Positions 12,127-24,171 of a DNA stretch of 64,000 nucleotides are shown piece after piece (positions within the stretch are counted from its first letter, which is position 1; the number at the start of each line of letters is the position of its first letter). The position numbers were made by a program, and so were the translations under genes. A model generated the notes under the pieces. That model was not told the origin of the DNA. It worked only from the letters and a program-made list of their open reading frames with translations, and made no database searches. The DNA is from Crocodylus rhombifer (taxonomy: Eukaryota; Chordata; Crocodylia; Crocodylidae), in the NCBI GenBank assembly GCA_038503035.1, contig JAVSML010021650.1, forward strand, positions 477,535 to 541,534, read 5' to 3'.

Positions 12127-13447
12127 TAGGCCTGTGCGACTCGGCAGTGATCTGATCTGGCTTCAGATCCAGGCACTTCAAATGGCTGCAATCCGATTGG
12201 GAGGACCAGACCAGGTTTCCACCTCAATCTGGCTCAGGTGGCTCCCAAGCTTCGGAGCCGCCTGAGAGATCCAGCCATAGGGTATAATGGGAAATCAGTG
12301 AAATATCTATAACTTTATTGTTTCTTGTCTAGTTTGGATGAAGCTTGCAGGGATGGTAGCCTCTGCTGAGAGCATGAAACCTGCCAAGTTTCAAGAATAT
12401 TGATGGAGGGGTTTGGGGGGAACTGTACCCCAAATTCTTGAAAGCCAAACTCATGTCATGGCTGTCTGTTACACCATGGGGGCGGGGGGTGGGGGGAGGT
12501 GTCAAAACTGCAGGGCTGGTAGCTCTTACTGAGGCCACAAAGCCTGCCAAGTTTCAAGGAGATAGGTGCAGAGGTTTGGGGAAAACAGTACCTCAAGCTG
12601 CGGACAAGCAAAACTTGTGCCATGGGTGACCCTGTGTGTGCTAAGGGTTAGCGGGGTGACAGCTGCAGGGAGGTTCTGGGGCCCAGCACCCCTAGCTGCT
12701 GACAGGCAAAACTTGTCCCAAGACTGGGGCAGTTGATTGTCTGTATTGAATCTTTTCTCTCCTTGGCCTGGTTTCATAGGTGCTAATTGATGCTGGTTTA
12801 GTCATTATGTAGTAGCTGAGATCCTGTGTATTGAGCTGGTCCCTGGTCCCTGAGTGAATCATGATTGGTTGATTGGTAACTGGTAACACAGTAGCTTAGC
12901 AGCCAGGCCTGCAGCGGTGTCTCTCCCCAAGAGGAAGACAGTCCCACAAGTACCCATGTCACAAGTTTTGCTTGTCCACAGCTTGAGGTGCAGTTCCCCC
13001 CAAGCCCCTGCACCAATCTTCTTGAAACTTGGCAGGCTTTTTTGCCTCAGCAAGAGCTACCACTCCTGCAGTTTTCACTCTGCTATGTTCTAACACCTAG
13101 ACATGACATGAGTTTTACTTTCAAGAATTTGGGGTACAGTTCCCCCCAAACCCCTGCACCAATCTTCTTGAAACACAGCATGTTTCATTATCTCTCCAAA
13201 GTCTACCACCCCTGAAAATTTAATCCAAATCGGACAAAAAACCAACAAAGTTATAGATATTTTATTGTTCCCCCCATTATATCCTATGGCCGGATCTCTG
13301 AGGCGGCTCCGAAGCCCTTCGGATGCACCGAACCGCTTTGGGAAGCTGAACAAGGCAGTGCTTCAACCCAGACGTGCTGCTTTGGACCCTGAAGCATCGG
13401 AAGCTTCTCCGGATCTGAAGCTCTGTCCGAAGCCTCCCAGAGCCCTA
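12127..13447. mobile_element. 1.3-kb foldback element with TA flanks
   Basis: The element (12129-13445) starts GGCCTGTGCGACTC and ends, read on the minus strand, GGGCTCTGGGAGGC; each end abuts a TA, consistent with Tc1/mariner-type integration. The two arms (about 12240-12640 and 12950-13310) are inverted copies of one another over several hundred bases, sharing blocks such as GAGCCGCCT, ATATCTATAACTTT, CTGCCAAGTTTCAAG and GACAAGCAAAACTTGT. Each arm itself contains two related sub-units around 'tttcaag…gtttgggggaactg'. A spacer of about 320 bp separates the arms. No transposase is encoded. Transcribed RNA would fold into a long hairpin. Confidence 0.8.
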
Positions 13448-13907
13448 CTGATTACCTAAGCAGTGTAGAGCCCTACTCACACAATGCACTGGGGCTGGAC
13501 TTGTACCAAGCAGGTCTCTACCCTACTGGGGCTTTCGTTGAGATGAAAAGTGAGTTCATGATACAGTTGTAGTTTTTCTTTCTCTTCCATCTCACCTAAC
13601 CATATTTCTGTAGCAGCCTAAACCTACCGGTAATTAAAATTTGGCAGATGTTCCCAGTTCTCTGTGGCTGGGCACATTAATTATCTTCTGGGTCTATCTG
13701 ACATACTACCAGAAAATGGAAACAGCATTTCAAAAGAGAACAAGGGATTTCTGCATATGTTCCATGAAAATTAGCTACCAACCAGGCCAGGAGATGGACT
13801 TGGCAAGAGAACAGTTTGATCCCTGAATGTGATTTCTGTGCCCTCATTTTCCCCAGCTGCACTGGATTAAGTGGAAGTGGTCACTTTTCCTGTTTTGTGT
13901 TGTGCGG

Positions 13908-14598
13908 TAGGCCTGTGCGAAGCGGTTAGTATTCACTTCGGATTTGGCCAATTCGGGGGATAATGATTCGATCTGGTGATTTGAATCGCTGTCCCAAATT
14001 GATTTGGCCAAATCTGATTCAGAGAATCACACAGGTCCATCCCCCACCCGCTCCCAGCCCCAGCTCCCAGCACTTTGGGGAAAAAAAGTCCTGACTCAGT
14101 GGGTGCTACCAGGTGGAGGGATGATCCCTGCTTCCCCAGAGCTGGGGTGGGCAGGCAGCCATTGGTGGGGGAGATGTGGGGCTCTCATGCAGAGCCTCCC
14201 CATGCAGCATGGGGTAGTGGGGGGCAGCGGAGATGGCCCCCCTGCTCAGTAGGACCTGGTGAGTGGGGGTTTTTTTTAAAAAAGCACCAGGAGCTGGGGT
14301 GGGTGGGGCAGCCATGGGGGGGAGGGTCAGGGGGCTGGGGGAGCAGGCAGGGGATGGGGCCTGGCAGGGGTCCCCCCATGGTCCCCTCCCCCCTCTCCCA
14401 CCCCCTACTTACTTGCTCCGAGTCTGGCTCCAGCTCCCTGCTGCAACCAGCAGGGACTCCTGGAATCATTGAAGCTCTCCGAATCTTTTCAGACCTTTTA
14501 TTGGTTCCCTTATTTGATCTGAATTTGGATACTGGGCCACTGAATTGGGACGAATCTCCTCTGAATCAAATCTGCACCCAAAGCTTCGCACAGCCCTA
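13908..14598. mobile_element. TA-flanked MITE, 687 bp, related termini
   Basis: The element (13910-14596) has terminal inverted repeats GGCCTGTGCGAAGC and GCTTCGCACAGCCC, differing at one base, with TA on both sides. Sub-terminal sequence is rich in 'ttcggattt' and 'gaatc' words on both sides. The middle (14040-14480) is G-rich on the plus strand and produces spurious open frames. The termini resemble those of the neighbouring foldback element, suggesting the same or a related transposase mobilised both. Confidence 0.8.
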
Positions 14599-14696
14599 CA
14601 GTGCAGCTGTTTGGTAGGAAGGACTCATGTCATCAGACCCAGATTGCAGAGGGTCTGATTCTGCACATTCTGTCAAACACTGCTATTGGCAGACTC

Positions 14697-14767
14697 ACTG
14701 TTGTAGTTCAGTGGTAGAATCCATGTTTGCCATGCACGAGACCCCAGTTTGAATCCTGATAAGCATA
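14697..14767 (+). pseudogene. tRNA-Gly(GCC)-like pseudogene or tRNA-derived SINE head
   Basis: The stretch GTTCAGTGGTAGAATCC and, 20 bp on, the B-box-like GTTTGAATCC line up with tRNA-Gly along 71 positions, with GCC at the anticodon position (TTTGCCATG). The acceptor stem does not pair (ACTGTTG against …AAGC) and the T stem is broken, so it should not be a working tRNA. It is either a tRNA pseudogene or the head of a tRNA-derived SINE; no second copy or SINE body was recognised here. Confidence 0.7.
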
Positions 14768-16389
14768 TAACTATGGCCATTGAGGCACCAAACTTCCAGA
14801 CTGGGCCTGGCCTTTGGATTCTAAGTCTCAATGGTCTGAAGTGGGGGGCAGAAGGTCTGGGCAGCTTCCACTTCTCTATACTCCTTCCTGGTGACTTCTC
14901 ACATATACACTATGATCCAGAAGAATTGATGGTTGCCTACTACTATTGGTGTGAGTGAGTGTGGAGGGATTTGCATGAGGTGGGGTGTTTTACACTCAAC
15001 CTGCAGAGATGGGAATGCAGGCAGTGCAGAATCGGGTCCAATGTTTAAAAGCAAAGTGGATATTTCTAAGCCTTCTGATGAGATTATACATTTTGCTGCA
15101 GTGACTCAATAGTAAGGTTTAAAAAGTAAAGTACTGTTTCACATTTAATCAAGCAAAGGCAGTTCAGGGTGTCCCCTTAGAGCCTAACCAGTTCAGAGAA
15201 CTTATATAATGCATCTTGGCTTCTGTCTGATGATTACAAAGCAACGCTGCCCATGTCAGACCTCAGCTGCCCTCCTATTGCATGCAAGCTTCTGGTTACT
15301 TCACTGGTTATCATTGGGAATTACTGGCCACAGAGATGCTACAGTTGTTTGTGCAAAACAAAGGTCTGTAAAGGACTGTAACCTCCAGCTTGGGCCTGAG
15401 TTTTGCATTTGGGTCTTGGGAAACTGAGAGCCCTGTTGTTACCAGCAGCTTTCTGCTCCCAGCTCAAAGCTATAGACAGTCAGTCAAAGGCCTGCAGCTG
15501 AGAGCTGCTCTCTGTTCTCCCTGTAAGAGAACAGTATGTCCCCCTGATCAAGTCCTTGTAGAGTTCCACAAGAGCTGAGGTAAGCTCTGATGTTGAAGTC
15601 TAACCAGGGAGCATCCTGATTCTACCTGGAAGCTGAGGCTGAGGGCACATTTCACATGAAAAGGTGGACCAAGCCAGGTTCACCAGGTTTCAGGTTCTTA
15701 AGCAGAGAAAACTTGAGAGGAATCAGGCTAATCTACCCCTCCGCAGACTCTTGGAACTCTCCCTGACCTGTAACACTGCCCCCCACAGAGCCCTCAGTTA
15801 TATCTTGTTGCTTCAGAACAAAGAAGCAGTCATCCACATATCTTTTGATCGCTCCCTTCATCTCCCATCCTCAGGGGGTCCCAGGGCACTGCATGCATTT
15901 TCAGGGAGAGGAGGCTGTCTACCTGGCTGATGCCAATTCACTCCTGGACAGTCTCTCTGGTTTGGCTGCTCACTGTACTAATAGCTTTTACTTGGGCCAG
16001 CTGCTGGCTACAATGAAATAGCAATTAGCTCAGTAAGCTTTAGGCTTAGGACAAATAGCCCTAGCAGCAGCAGAGCATTCCTCCATCAGGACCTTCACTG
16101 CAGAGAGGGAGCAGCTTTGCAGGTCCCCTCACAGGTGCAGGATGCAACAAGTCGGCTGGTCCCTGGGTTCTTCCCAGTGGTCAGAAGCCCTGATGAGACA
16201 CAGAGCTCTATGGCTGGGTGGTAAGGAAGGGCTGGTTGGGCTTTTCTGTATCCCTGTATTTTAAAAGGAGCAGTGTTACACAGGTGTACTCACTCCTGGT
16301 GCCTTGTCTTCAGTTGCACAGAGAACAAGGCAGCTGATGACAGAACTGGGAAAACCACATTGTAAAAAGTTGTCCAAGCTACTATATTA
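14768..16389. other. No gene seen
   Basis: Non-coding sequence without recognised repeats; open frames are short and unlike any family known to me. Confidence 0.4.
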
Positions 16390-16545
16390 CGACTCTGAAG
16401 AACTAGGTTCAAGTCCCTGCTCTACCAAAGTTTTCTTGTGTGACCTTGGATGAGTCCCTTGGCCTCAATGTGCCTCAGTAAAATGGAGATAGTTGCATGT
16501 GCACCTCTGCCTCACGGAGGTGTTGTGAATATAAATATACAGAAC
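16390..16545 (+). mobile_element. MIR SINE
   Basis: A well-preserved MIR: the order aactaggttcaagtccctg, tgtgaccttggatgagtcc, gtgcctcagtaaaatgg and cacggaggtgttgtgaat follows the MIR core and tail from the B-box to the 'gttgtgagga' segment. Confidence 0.85.
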
Positions 16546-17139
16546 AGGGGGTGTCTGGGTAATGTGGTGATGGGGGCCCATGTTGGTTCTATACGTAGAT
16601 GGGCTCAGAATCATAATCCCAGCAAGCTAGTGGGGTTTTGAAGTTAACTGCTTTAGAAAAGTGATGGGATTTTATGAGGAGATTGTTTCTAGGATTTGGA
16701 GCCTTTCTCTGTGATTTTTAAATCCAGTTGTAACTGACAGTTGTTTCCTGACCCATGGAAGAGAGCTCTGTGGTCTTGCTTCTGTTGTCTGTGGGTCAGG
16801 ATCCCCACCAAGTCAGACTCCTGCCTCCCTGGCAGCAGCATGTAGCTGCCAATAGCCACAGTGTCCTTAAAAGTACCGAGACAGATTATCAAAGCCCCTT
16901 TCTACTAATGGTAGTAACTAGAAATAGGGTCTCAGAAGAGAATAAGATGGTCTTGGGGAGCCATCTCCCCTTCCCATTCTTGGAGGTGGTTCTAACTGGG
17001 TAGGACATTTATGCTTGGGTGGCATCTCAGCTCTTGCTCTGTTTTCACTTATACAAATGAAAAATAACTCCACAGATAAATATAGCTGGTATACACAAGA
17101 TCACAAGCCGATTTTGGGAGCTTGCGTATCTGCTAATCC

Positions 17140-17795
17140 TAGTAAAGGGATGTGTTTTGGGTGTGTCTGGGAGGAGGCCAAGCTAACACCCGGAAGGGGA
17201 AGTCAGCTTTGCAGAACCTGGAGGCCACAGGATAATGACCTACTGCATCTGCTGACTTGCTAGTATTGGAAAGGGGAGCTGCTCTTAAATGACCTAATGG
17301 CTCTGGAAAGGTACCCAAAGTAACGTCTCTGGAAAAGGGAACTGCGGCATGGCCCAAAAATTACCTTGCTTTGCAGCATGTGACAATGCTTGCTTTAACT
17401 TGAAAAGCTGATAAGGCTAGAAGCTTTTGTGTGATTGGAGGATCAATGGGAATAGGAAGAAGTAAAGATATAAAAGTCATAAGAACTAGGCCCTGGGTGG
17501 AACTACTTTGGGGAGGACAAGGCGGAGGACCTGATAAAGGAGTTAGTCTTGCCACCCTGGACGCAGGGTGGGGTTCCCGAGACCCATCAGGTAATAACTC
17601 AGGGTAAGGGGGGAGTGCCCGTCCTCCAGTCTGACGTGCTTACAACTTGAAGTTTTCTTTTGTGCTGATTTTATGTAGTCTGTCTTAGCTTTTTTTTTCC
17701 AATAAAGAAAGTTATACTTGTTGTTTTGTCTTAGTGTGCAACCTGTAAATTACTCACCTTCCCTGGGGAAGAGAGGGAGCCCTGACAGTGTGTCC
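17140..17795 (+). mobile_element. Possible solo LTR
   Basis: A segment with a TATAAAA box (17469-17475) and, about 230 bp later, AATAAA (17701-17706) followed by a T/G-rich stretch, the arrangement of a retroviral-type LTR promoter and polyadenylation site. I could not define the TG…CA ends or a target duplication, and there is no adjacent internal region. A fortuitous arrangement is possible. Confidence 0.35.
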
Positions 17796-18221
17796 ATCTG
17801 GCAGCTTCTACCAGTACCAACTTCATGCAAAATTACAGCGTTGGAAGGTTAATATCTTACTTGGCCTGCAGGGAGAACTGTCTATCATGGGAGTTCAGCA
17901 TTATTGAATGGAACATGCCTTGCAGGGCAGGAGGAGCTTTAGGGACTATAAAGAATACATAATAAACCAGGGTCATTATATTTTGGCCCTGCACAGTTTG
18001 GGCTGAGGTTCCTTTAAGGGAACAGGACTCAAATGAAACATTTAGTTATTGTTCAAATATTTGAATGTAGCATTTCTCTTGGGGGTGTAGGCAGGGCTGG
18101 GAAAACACCAGGCCATGGTAACGCTAAGTTTGAGCTGCTGGAATAGTTGTTGTGTCTGGTGTGACTAGGAGGGACTCTGGGAGGTTGCTTCTCTTCCATC
18201 CCTTCCCCCTCCAGGACTCAC

Positions 18222-18334
18222 CATGCTTGGGACTTTCTCCGTGGCATGCCATGCCTGTGCCATTTTGAATGAGGGGTCAAATGGTAAATCAGCTGCCTGC
18301 AGATTCTGTCCGAGGACTTCCAAGGATCATATTC
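18222..18334 (-). CDS. LRRC75B: LRRC75B coding exon 3
   Basis: This internal exon of 113 nt encodes EYDPWKSSDR, then ICRQLIYHLTPHSKW, then a basic tail HRHGMPRRKSQA, and ends with the first two bases (TG) of a codon that in the family is Cys (…SQA-C-LK…). The acceptor is TTTTCGTTTCAG and the donor GTGAGT, both strong. The entry phase 0 fits exon 2; the exit is phase 2. The next exon should begin with a pyrimidine and encode the linker and the leucine-rich repeats. I found no matching exon in positions 1-18221, so the 3' part of the gene, probably close to half of the protein, is presumably off the left edge. The alternative, loss of the last exon, cannot be excluded from this window. Confidence 0.9.
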
Positions 18335-21300
18335 CTGAAACGAAAAGGACAACTCAGCCTTGGATTGTGGAGCTCTGGTACATTTTGTCAATGTACCTGG
18401 GCTGACTGGGCCAGCAGAGAACTAGAGATGAAATAAAGGATTGTGTGGGTGAGTAAGAAACTAGAGATGAAGAACATGGGACAAAGAGACAGAAGAGCCA
18501 GAAGGAAGTGGAGGGCGGGGGAAGGCAGTAAAGAAATGGGGTAATACGAGGGGAGATCAAGGGAGAGAAAAGGAAGATGAAACAGAAGAGTCAGAGGGGG
18601 AAACAGAACAGAGGAAGCAAAGGGAAGGAGGAAAGAGAACACTACTGATGGGAGCTCCAGAAATGGGAGTCAGGGCTATAACAAGTGGAACTTCCCCAAC
18701 CCAATCTCAGTGAAGTTCCGTGACTTGTCCCCTGGCCAAGGCCCTTCCTCTCATGCCAGGATTAAGACTAGGCCTGCAAATGGGGGCAGGGTAAACTTTC
18801 TTTGCAACTGCCTTAAAGAGTGCCTTGGATACCATCCCAGCATGGGCACATCCCTGCTTTGGCCTGTGGGAGCAGGGCTGGTATTTAGAAAGGCATTACT
18901 GCTCAGAAGCAGCCATATGAGAGGTAGTACCTGTTCTAGCCAAGGGTGTGCAGTGGACTGGTGCTTGTATTGTAACCATTAGAGGCTCCCAACTGTTGGG
19001 AAACATTTAGATTTTCCCTGCTTCAGCCTGGGGGGTTCTCTTGACAAGACTGCCTGTCTTGTCAGGTATCATATTCCTCTTGTTGCTCTCCTGTTTTGAT
19101 AAGTCATTCTGTTTTCTTAGACATGGCTGCTTCCAGTCCTTTGTCATACTTTCAAAATACCTGAATCTTTTAAAAAAGCTCAAAGACATGACCATCTCAA
19201 ACTGAATGGTTCGGGGGTCCCAGCCAGTTTCCCACTGCCATATTAATAGGTATCACTTGCTCTCCTCCGCTCACCTTTGAGATCAGGTCTGAAAATCTGC
19301 AGTCCCTTACAAAAAGTTCCTAGTTAAGAATTCCCCAGGAAAGCCATATGCTGTAACTCTACAAAGGGCTCCATCTCCAATGCACTATAATACACAACCT
19401 TACTCACTCCAAAAAACAACATATGCTAGCTGCTATACAATACAGTTAAAAATATAAACTTGCAGGCTTACATAATCCTGAAAGCGCATGTAACCAACAC
19501 ACTTTGGAATGACAAACAAATCTCTGTATAAAAATACTCTTCCATCCAACAGTGTCATAAAGGAATGTGCTGGGAGACTTGATCCTCTTTGCAGTGCTGC
19601 AATCAGCAGTACTCCTCCAATGGTATATTTCCATTGCAGAACAGTGTACCAGGGCAATGGTGGCACTGCCTGGATGAAGTGGACCGACGGAGTAAGAATC
19701 GGTGATGATAGGTTATGTCAGTGGGGAATTGGCTTTTTCCTTTTACTGTTTATTTCCAGAATTTCACAATATTTAGCTTATGAAGGTGTAGAATTCTTAT
19801 TTATTCATGCAATGTATATGCTGCCCTTCCCATCAAAGGCTCCTGGTGGCTTGCAGTAAGAAAACAGAATGACTTATAAAACAGGAGAGGAACAAGAGGA
19901 AAATGTGTGGTAAGAAAACAAAACCACTTAAAAGGGGAATTAGAATATCAACATAAAACACAGACCAACTAAATAATATATTGACCTAGCTTTGCTTGCT
20001 AAATGTCTGCCCAAATACAAAGGCCTTACAGCACTTCCTAAAGATATCCTGACTCCGGCTCTGGCAGATTGTAAGACGGAGTTCCAGAGCTGCTTGATAA
20101 GTGCTTCTTGTTAATTCTTGTTAAAAGAATAACATGACTAGTCAAAAATATTATTTTAGACTGGAAATGCCTTTTCAACTAAATGAGAACTTTCACCTGG
20201 AAAAAGAATTTACATTAAAAGCTAAGGGAGAAGTGTAGAAAGCCAAAGACACTTCTGAAGGGAAAGTTCCTTTTTTTTCTTGTTTTGATTGCAAACATTG
20301 GGAATTTTTTTTCAGGACTGGGCTGCCTAAAAATCCCCAAATATTGCTGACATTTTTTAATAAACACTTGAAATTGTTCAAAGAAAACTCTTGTCCCGCC
20401 CTGCTGTAGAGAGCATAATGTGGGGACTGTGGCAAAGATTCTCAGAGCAAGTGAGTAGCTTCTGGTGGGATGAAATTTGAGTAATGTGTAGGATGGTCTT
20501 TCAGGGGCAGAATTAAATCCTTGGAGATCCTCTGCCTCAGGGAGTCCCTACAGTGGCTGTTGCTGGCTGAGCCTGGGACTGGAATATCCATATGTTCCCT
20601 GTATAGCTGGCACTTATACACCATTCCCTGGGAGGCTGGAGCTCCTCACAGCTAGTAACTTCACTGAATTCCCTCCACTAACTCCTGCTGGTAAAAGATG
20701 GCCCTGAAATACTTACGCTTCCAAGCTTATTTTTGCACACGTTCTAACTGTTCTTGTCTTTGAATAGTCCTTGACTTCTCCTATCAAAGTTGAATGACAA
20801 ACAACAGATCTAAAGGCTACCCAAGTGCCAGGCTGTTGATTTCATCAGGTGAAGGGTTCGCAGTATCTCTAGTTATCTTGTTATAAAAGCCCTCCTGGCT
20901 GTCTGCATTCCCATTCCTCAGCCTTGTGACTGCAACACAACATATGTGTAATTAGGGATTTTATAGCTAAACATACAGTAAAGCTGTCAGAAAATATGCT
21001 AATTCCATTCTTTATTGTGAGTGATTAGAGGACCACACTTCTGGGCAAACAGCTGTGCTGGAACTTTCCTAGGAAGAAGCTGAAGCTTCTTAACTCCCTT
21101 AAGACATGGTGTGTATGTGATGCTACTGCATGGCTTTACAGCTGATGTGTATAGTGCTATTGGTGACAAGCAGCTGGCAAGGTGTACTGGCCACACCTGC
21201 TCACAGGCCCCATTGCACTGTGCAGTGCCAGTGGGACTGGCATGATCTCTGGGGCCTAGCTGTGTTTGCTTGTTTCTCTGCTGCCCACTGCTGTGCTGAA

Positions 21301-23733
21301 CATCTCCAAGTCACTCTTTAGCTTTAGTGCTTACCAGGTTGCTTTTGAGAGCCTAGCACAGGGCTCTGCAAGTGTTCCTCTAGTTTATGCCTGAGGCAGC
21401 TCTAAACCTGCCTCTTCTACCTCAGATGCCCTTGGAATCAGATACCTGATTTTATTGTAACCGGCAGAATGGAAATTGTGCTTGCTTTTTGCTTAATAGC
21501 TGTAATCCAGATTTCTACCCTGCCAAGTGTCCAGGGGTGAAGCAGAAATAAACTGAGGAGGAGACTGAGTGCTACTATTTTATTCCTTTTTGTACCTGGG
21601 AGACCTGATCCTTCAAAGTGCTGAGTCTGTTCCACTCCTCAACTTAAATCCCATTGACATCAAGAGCAACTGAGGTGTTCAGTGTCTTCAGAAAAAGGGG
21701 GGTGTTTCTAAACACACACAGGTGTGTGCAGCCCCCTCTGTAATGGTGTATAGAGTAGACTCTGCCTGCCAAACACCATGTCATGGTAGCTCACCTGGGA
21801 TATCATATACTTTGTGAGACTGAGGCACCAGTCAAAACAGAGGATTTAGAACTCCAAGGCCTCTGATCATGGAAGGTATGGTTGACAAGGTGTTTATATT
21901 GGAAGCCCCTATTTTCAGATGCTTATAATCTTTAGGATGCAATCACCCTCTGGATGGAGATTTTTCATGCAACCTCCCCACCGGAGAATTGCCTGGGGGT
22001 TGGTACAGGGAGAAAAGAAAAGCTCTTTTCTTTTCGCCTTAGATCCTTTAGCATGATTATGTCTGAGCATTTAGATGCATTTGAACAGGGACGATGTGTA
22101 GGGGGTGCATAGCAGTGCACCCTCTACAAAAAGGCAGTGCTGGCACTGTCGGCGGCACCTGTGGGAGGTCCATGATTCCTGCTTACCGCTGCCGCATGCC
22201 TACTGCCATGATGCCCCCACAGCTGCCAGGGGCTCATGTTCATGGAGCCGGACATACATAGCTGGAGTGGACAGTGCCTGGCATAGAGGGCCACATTCTG
22301 CACAGGTTTTGAGGCACCAAAAAAGCAGAGTAGTAGCACATTGTTCAGTTAGTTGGGGTTTGCTATAAACACCCTCACTTGTCCAGAAGAACTTCTCTCA
22401 CTTAAAAAACCCCCAGACCTTTTTAACTAAGAACTTTCCTTCCACAGCAACCCAAACACATCAGGGACTGGGCTATAGCACTAGGACCCCTTAGGTGAAA
22501 AAGGACCAGTCTACTTGCATGACCCCAGCTAAGAAAATATCTAGAAGTAAACAGCAAAAATGGTGAGAAATCTGATTGTTTTACTGATCCACAGGCCCCT
22601 TTAACTCTCCTCTTCTAGGAACAGATGTCAGGTTGTACAAACTGCTGATCATAGAAGTGAAAGCAGTGGATCAGGGACACACTACAAAGCTGTTCATTTA
22701 GGGCCACACCTTTTAAGACTCAAGGATTGCCATTCCTTCCCCAGACTGCTGTGCCCTCCCACAGCTGGGGGAGATTTAGCTCCATACTGAGGGGGCCTTG
22801 GATAATAAAAGTCTGTCTGGAACTAGTGCATGAGTTAGGAAACAAAATGAGGGAAACAGTAGGTAGAGATTTCCTGTTAACCAGTGGTGATGCATACGGG
22901 GTGCACATGCACACTCTGACAGGCCACGCTTGCCACTTAGGCGATGGGCAGGAGGGACAGGCAGGAGTGCTCGTGCTCACCCTGCAAACACTGGATGGAG
23001 AGTAGAGCACCGTGGCGCACTGCAGTGATCGGCCACGGGGGACAACCCCCCACCCCAGTTGGCAGGATTGGCTGCAGGGGGGACCTTCCCTCTGGTTGCT
23101 GACTGGTCTCTGGTGTGGGCATGTGCCTCCCTGACTAAGTGGGCACCAGTTGCCTATGCATCTGAACAAGGCTAGATATTGGAATCTCTGCCTGATTCCA
23201 TCTGTACATGTGAGCACTTAATTGCAGCAAATACAGAGCCCCAGAGGTATTTATGAGAGGGCAGGTCTGCATTTGGAGCTTCAGTCTCTCCCTCCCTAAT
23301 AACAGTAGCTGGGTTCCCTGTTACACATATGGAGTGATAGAGAATTGAGCCCAGGATATTTTTGAGTCAAATGCATTGGTTCCTTTGCATCTTTGGACAG
23401 TACTAGTGAATGTGATCCATAATTTGATACATTTGTACATGCAAATTGCAGCTGTTTACTGTCTCTGTGAGAATGAATTTCCTACCTTCTGTACATTTAA
23501 CACATCAACCCTGAAGCTGTTTGATTTTAAATTGTCTCCTATATAAATATGTGGGATTATATACGTCATGTCATACTGTGGGAGCGTGTTGGTTGTTTTG
23601 GGAGAACTACAGCACTTCCATTAACCCAGGGGAAAATGGGGTGACATTGATCAGTTAATTAGGCTCATTTCTGTGTCAACTTTTTATCACAAAGAAGGGT
23701 TTTACCCTTGACTATTGTATTAGAAGTCTTCAC
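18335..23733 (-). other. LRRC75B: LRRC75B intron 2
   Basis: This intron of about 5.4 kb runs from donor GTGAAG to acceptor GTTTCAG. It contains an old sauropsid-type repeat (19790-20125) and two GC-rich patches near 22085-22340 and 22880-23180 that look repeat-derived but have no termini I can define. A purine-rich stretch lies at 18410-18640. No other coding signal is seen. Confidence 0.85.
19790..20125 (+). repeat. Old sauropsid interspersed repeat
   Basis: The start (ttatttattcatgcaatg, then ctgcccttcccatcaaagg and gtggcttgcagtaagaa) and the later part (ggccttacagcacttcc, ggagttccagagctgc) follow the order of an old vertebrate LINE-like repeat family seen in reptiles. Family name uncertain. 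Confidence 0.45.
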
Positions 23734-23862
23734 CTTTTTTGGGCACTGCAGATCTCTAGCTAGGCTCATCAGGAGGTCATGGGAGATAGGATCCACCAAG
23801 TTGAGGAAGGTAGCATTCTTGTAGAGAACTTCACTGAGGAATGTTCCTTCTAATCCAAGGTC
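23734..23862 (-). CDS. LRRC75B: LRRC75B coding exon 2
   Basis: This internal exon of 129 nt encodes 43 residues beginning DLGLEGTFLSEVLYKNATF, continuing with the family core NLVDPISHDLL and ending SLARDLQCPKK. It directly continues exon 1 (…LLRK + DLG…). The acceptor is a pyrimidine-containing tract ending TTATTATAG immediately before GAC; the donor after AAG is GTGAAG. Both junctions are phase 0. The words NATFLNLVDPISHDLL and DLQCPKK match LRRC75B better than LRRC75A as I recall them. There is no stop or frameshift, and the exon sits alone in unrelated non-coding DNA, so its conservation argues for a functional gene. A 1-kb foldback transposon ends about 320 bp upstream of it in the transcript. 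Confidence 0.92.
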
Positions 23863-24171
23863 CTATAATAAGGAAACACAGACTGTTAGACTTGAGCGCC
23901 ATTGGGAGCATAAAAATGCTACATTTTGCAGCAGCTCTTTGAACAACCATGTTAGGGACCAACCAAATCTAGTTGGACAATGGAGAAAGCCTTCTAACAA
24001 AAAGCAAAGCAAAAATGTAGAGATGGGGGGTGGGCAGAGGGGAAGGAGTAGATAAATTATGTAGTAAAAGTTGAGTATGTATTCTGCTGTTACAGGAATT
24101 AGCAGAATGGAAACACAAACTGGGAACAGACAGGATTGAAGGCTTGTAAATAAAGTATTTAGTAGGCCTCA

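Noticed and set aside
14075..14617. 180-codon plus-strand open frame
   Set aside because: It lies almost wholly within the G-rich middle of a TA-flanked MITE.
1..18221. Last exon of LRRC75B
   Set aside because: No minus-strand frame here shows leucine-rich repeats; single words that looked promising did not extend.
22880..23180. GC-rich segment with two ACCAGTnnnnATGCAT-like words at its ends
   Set aside because: The words are direct rather than inverted and too diverged to be called termini or a target duplication.
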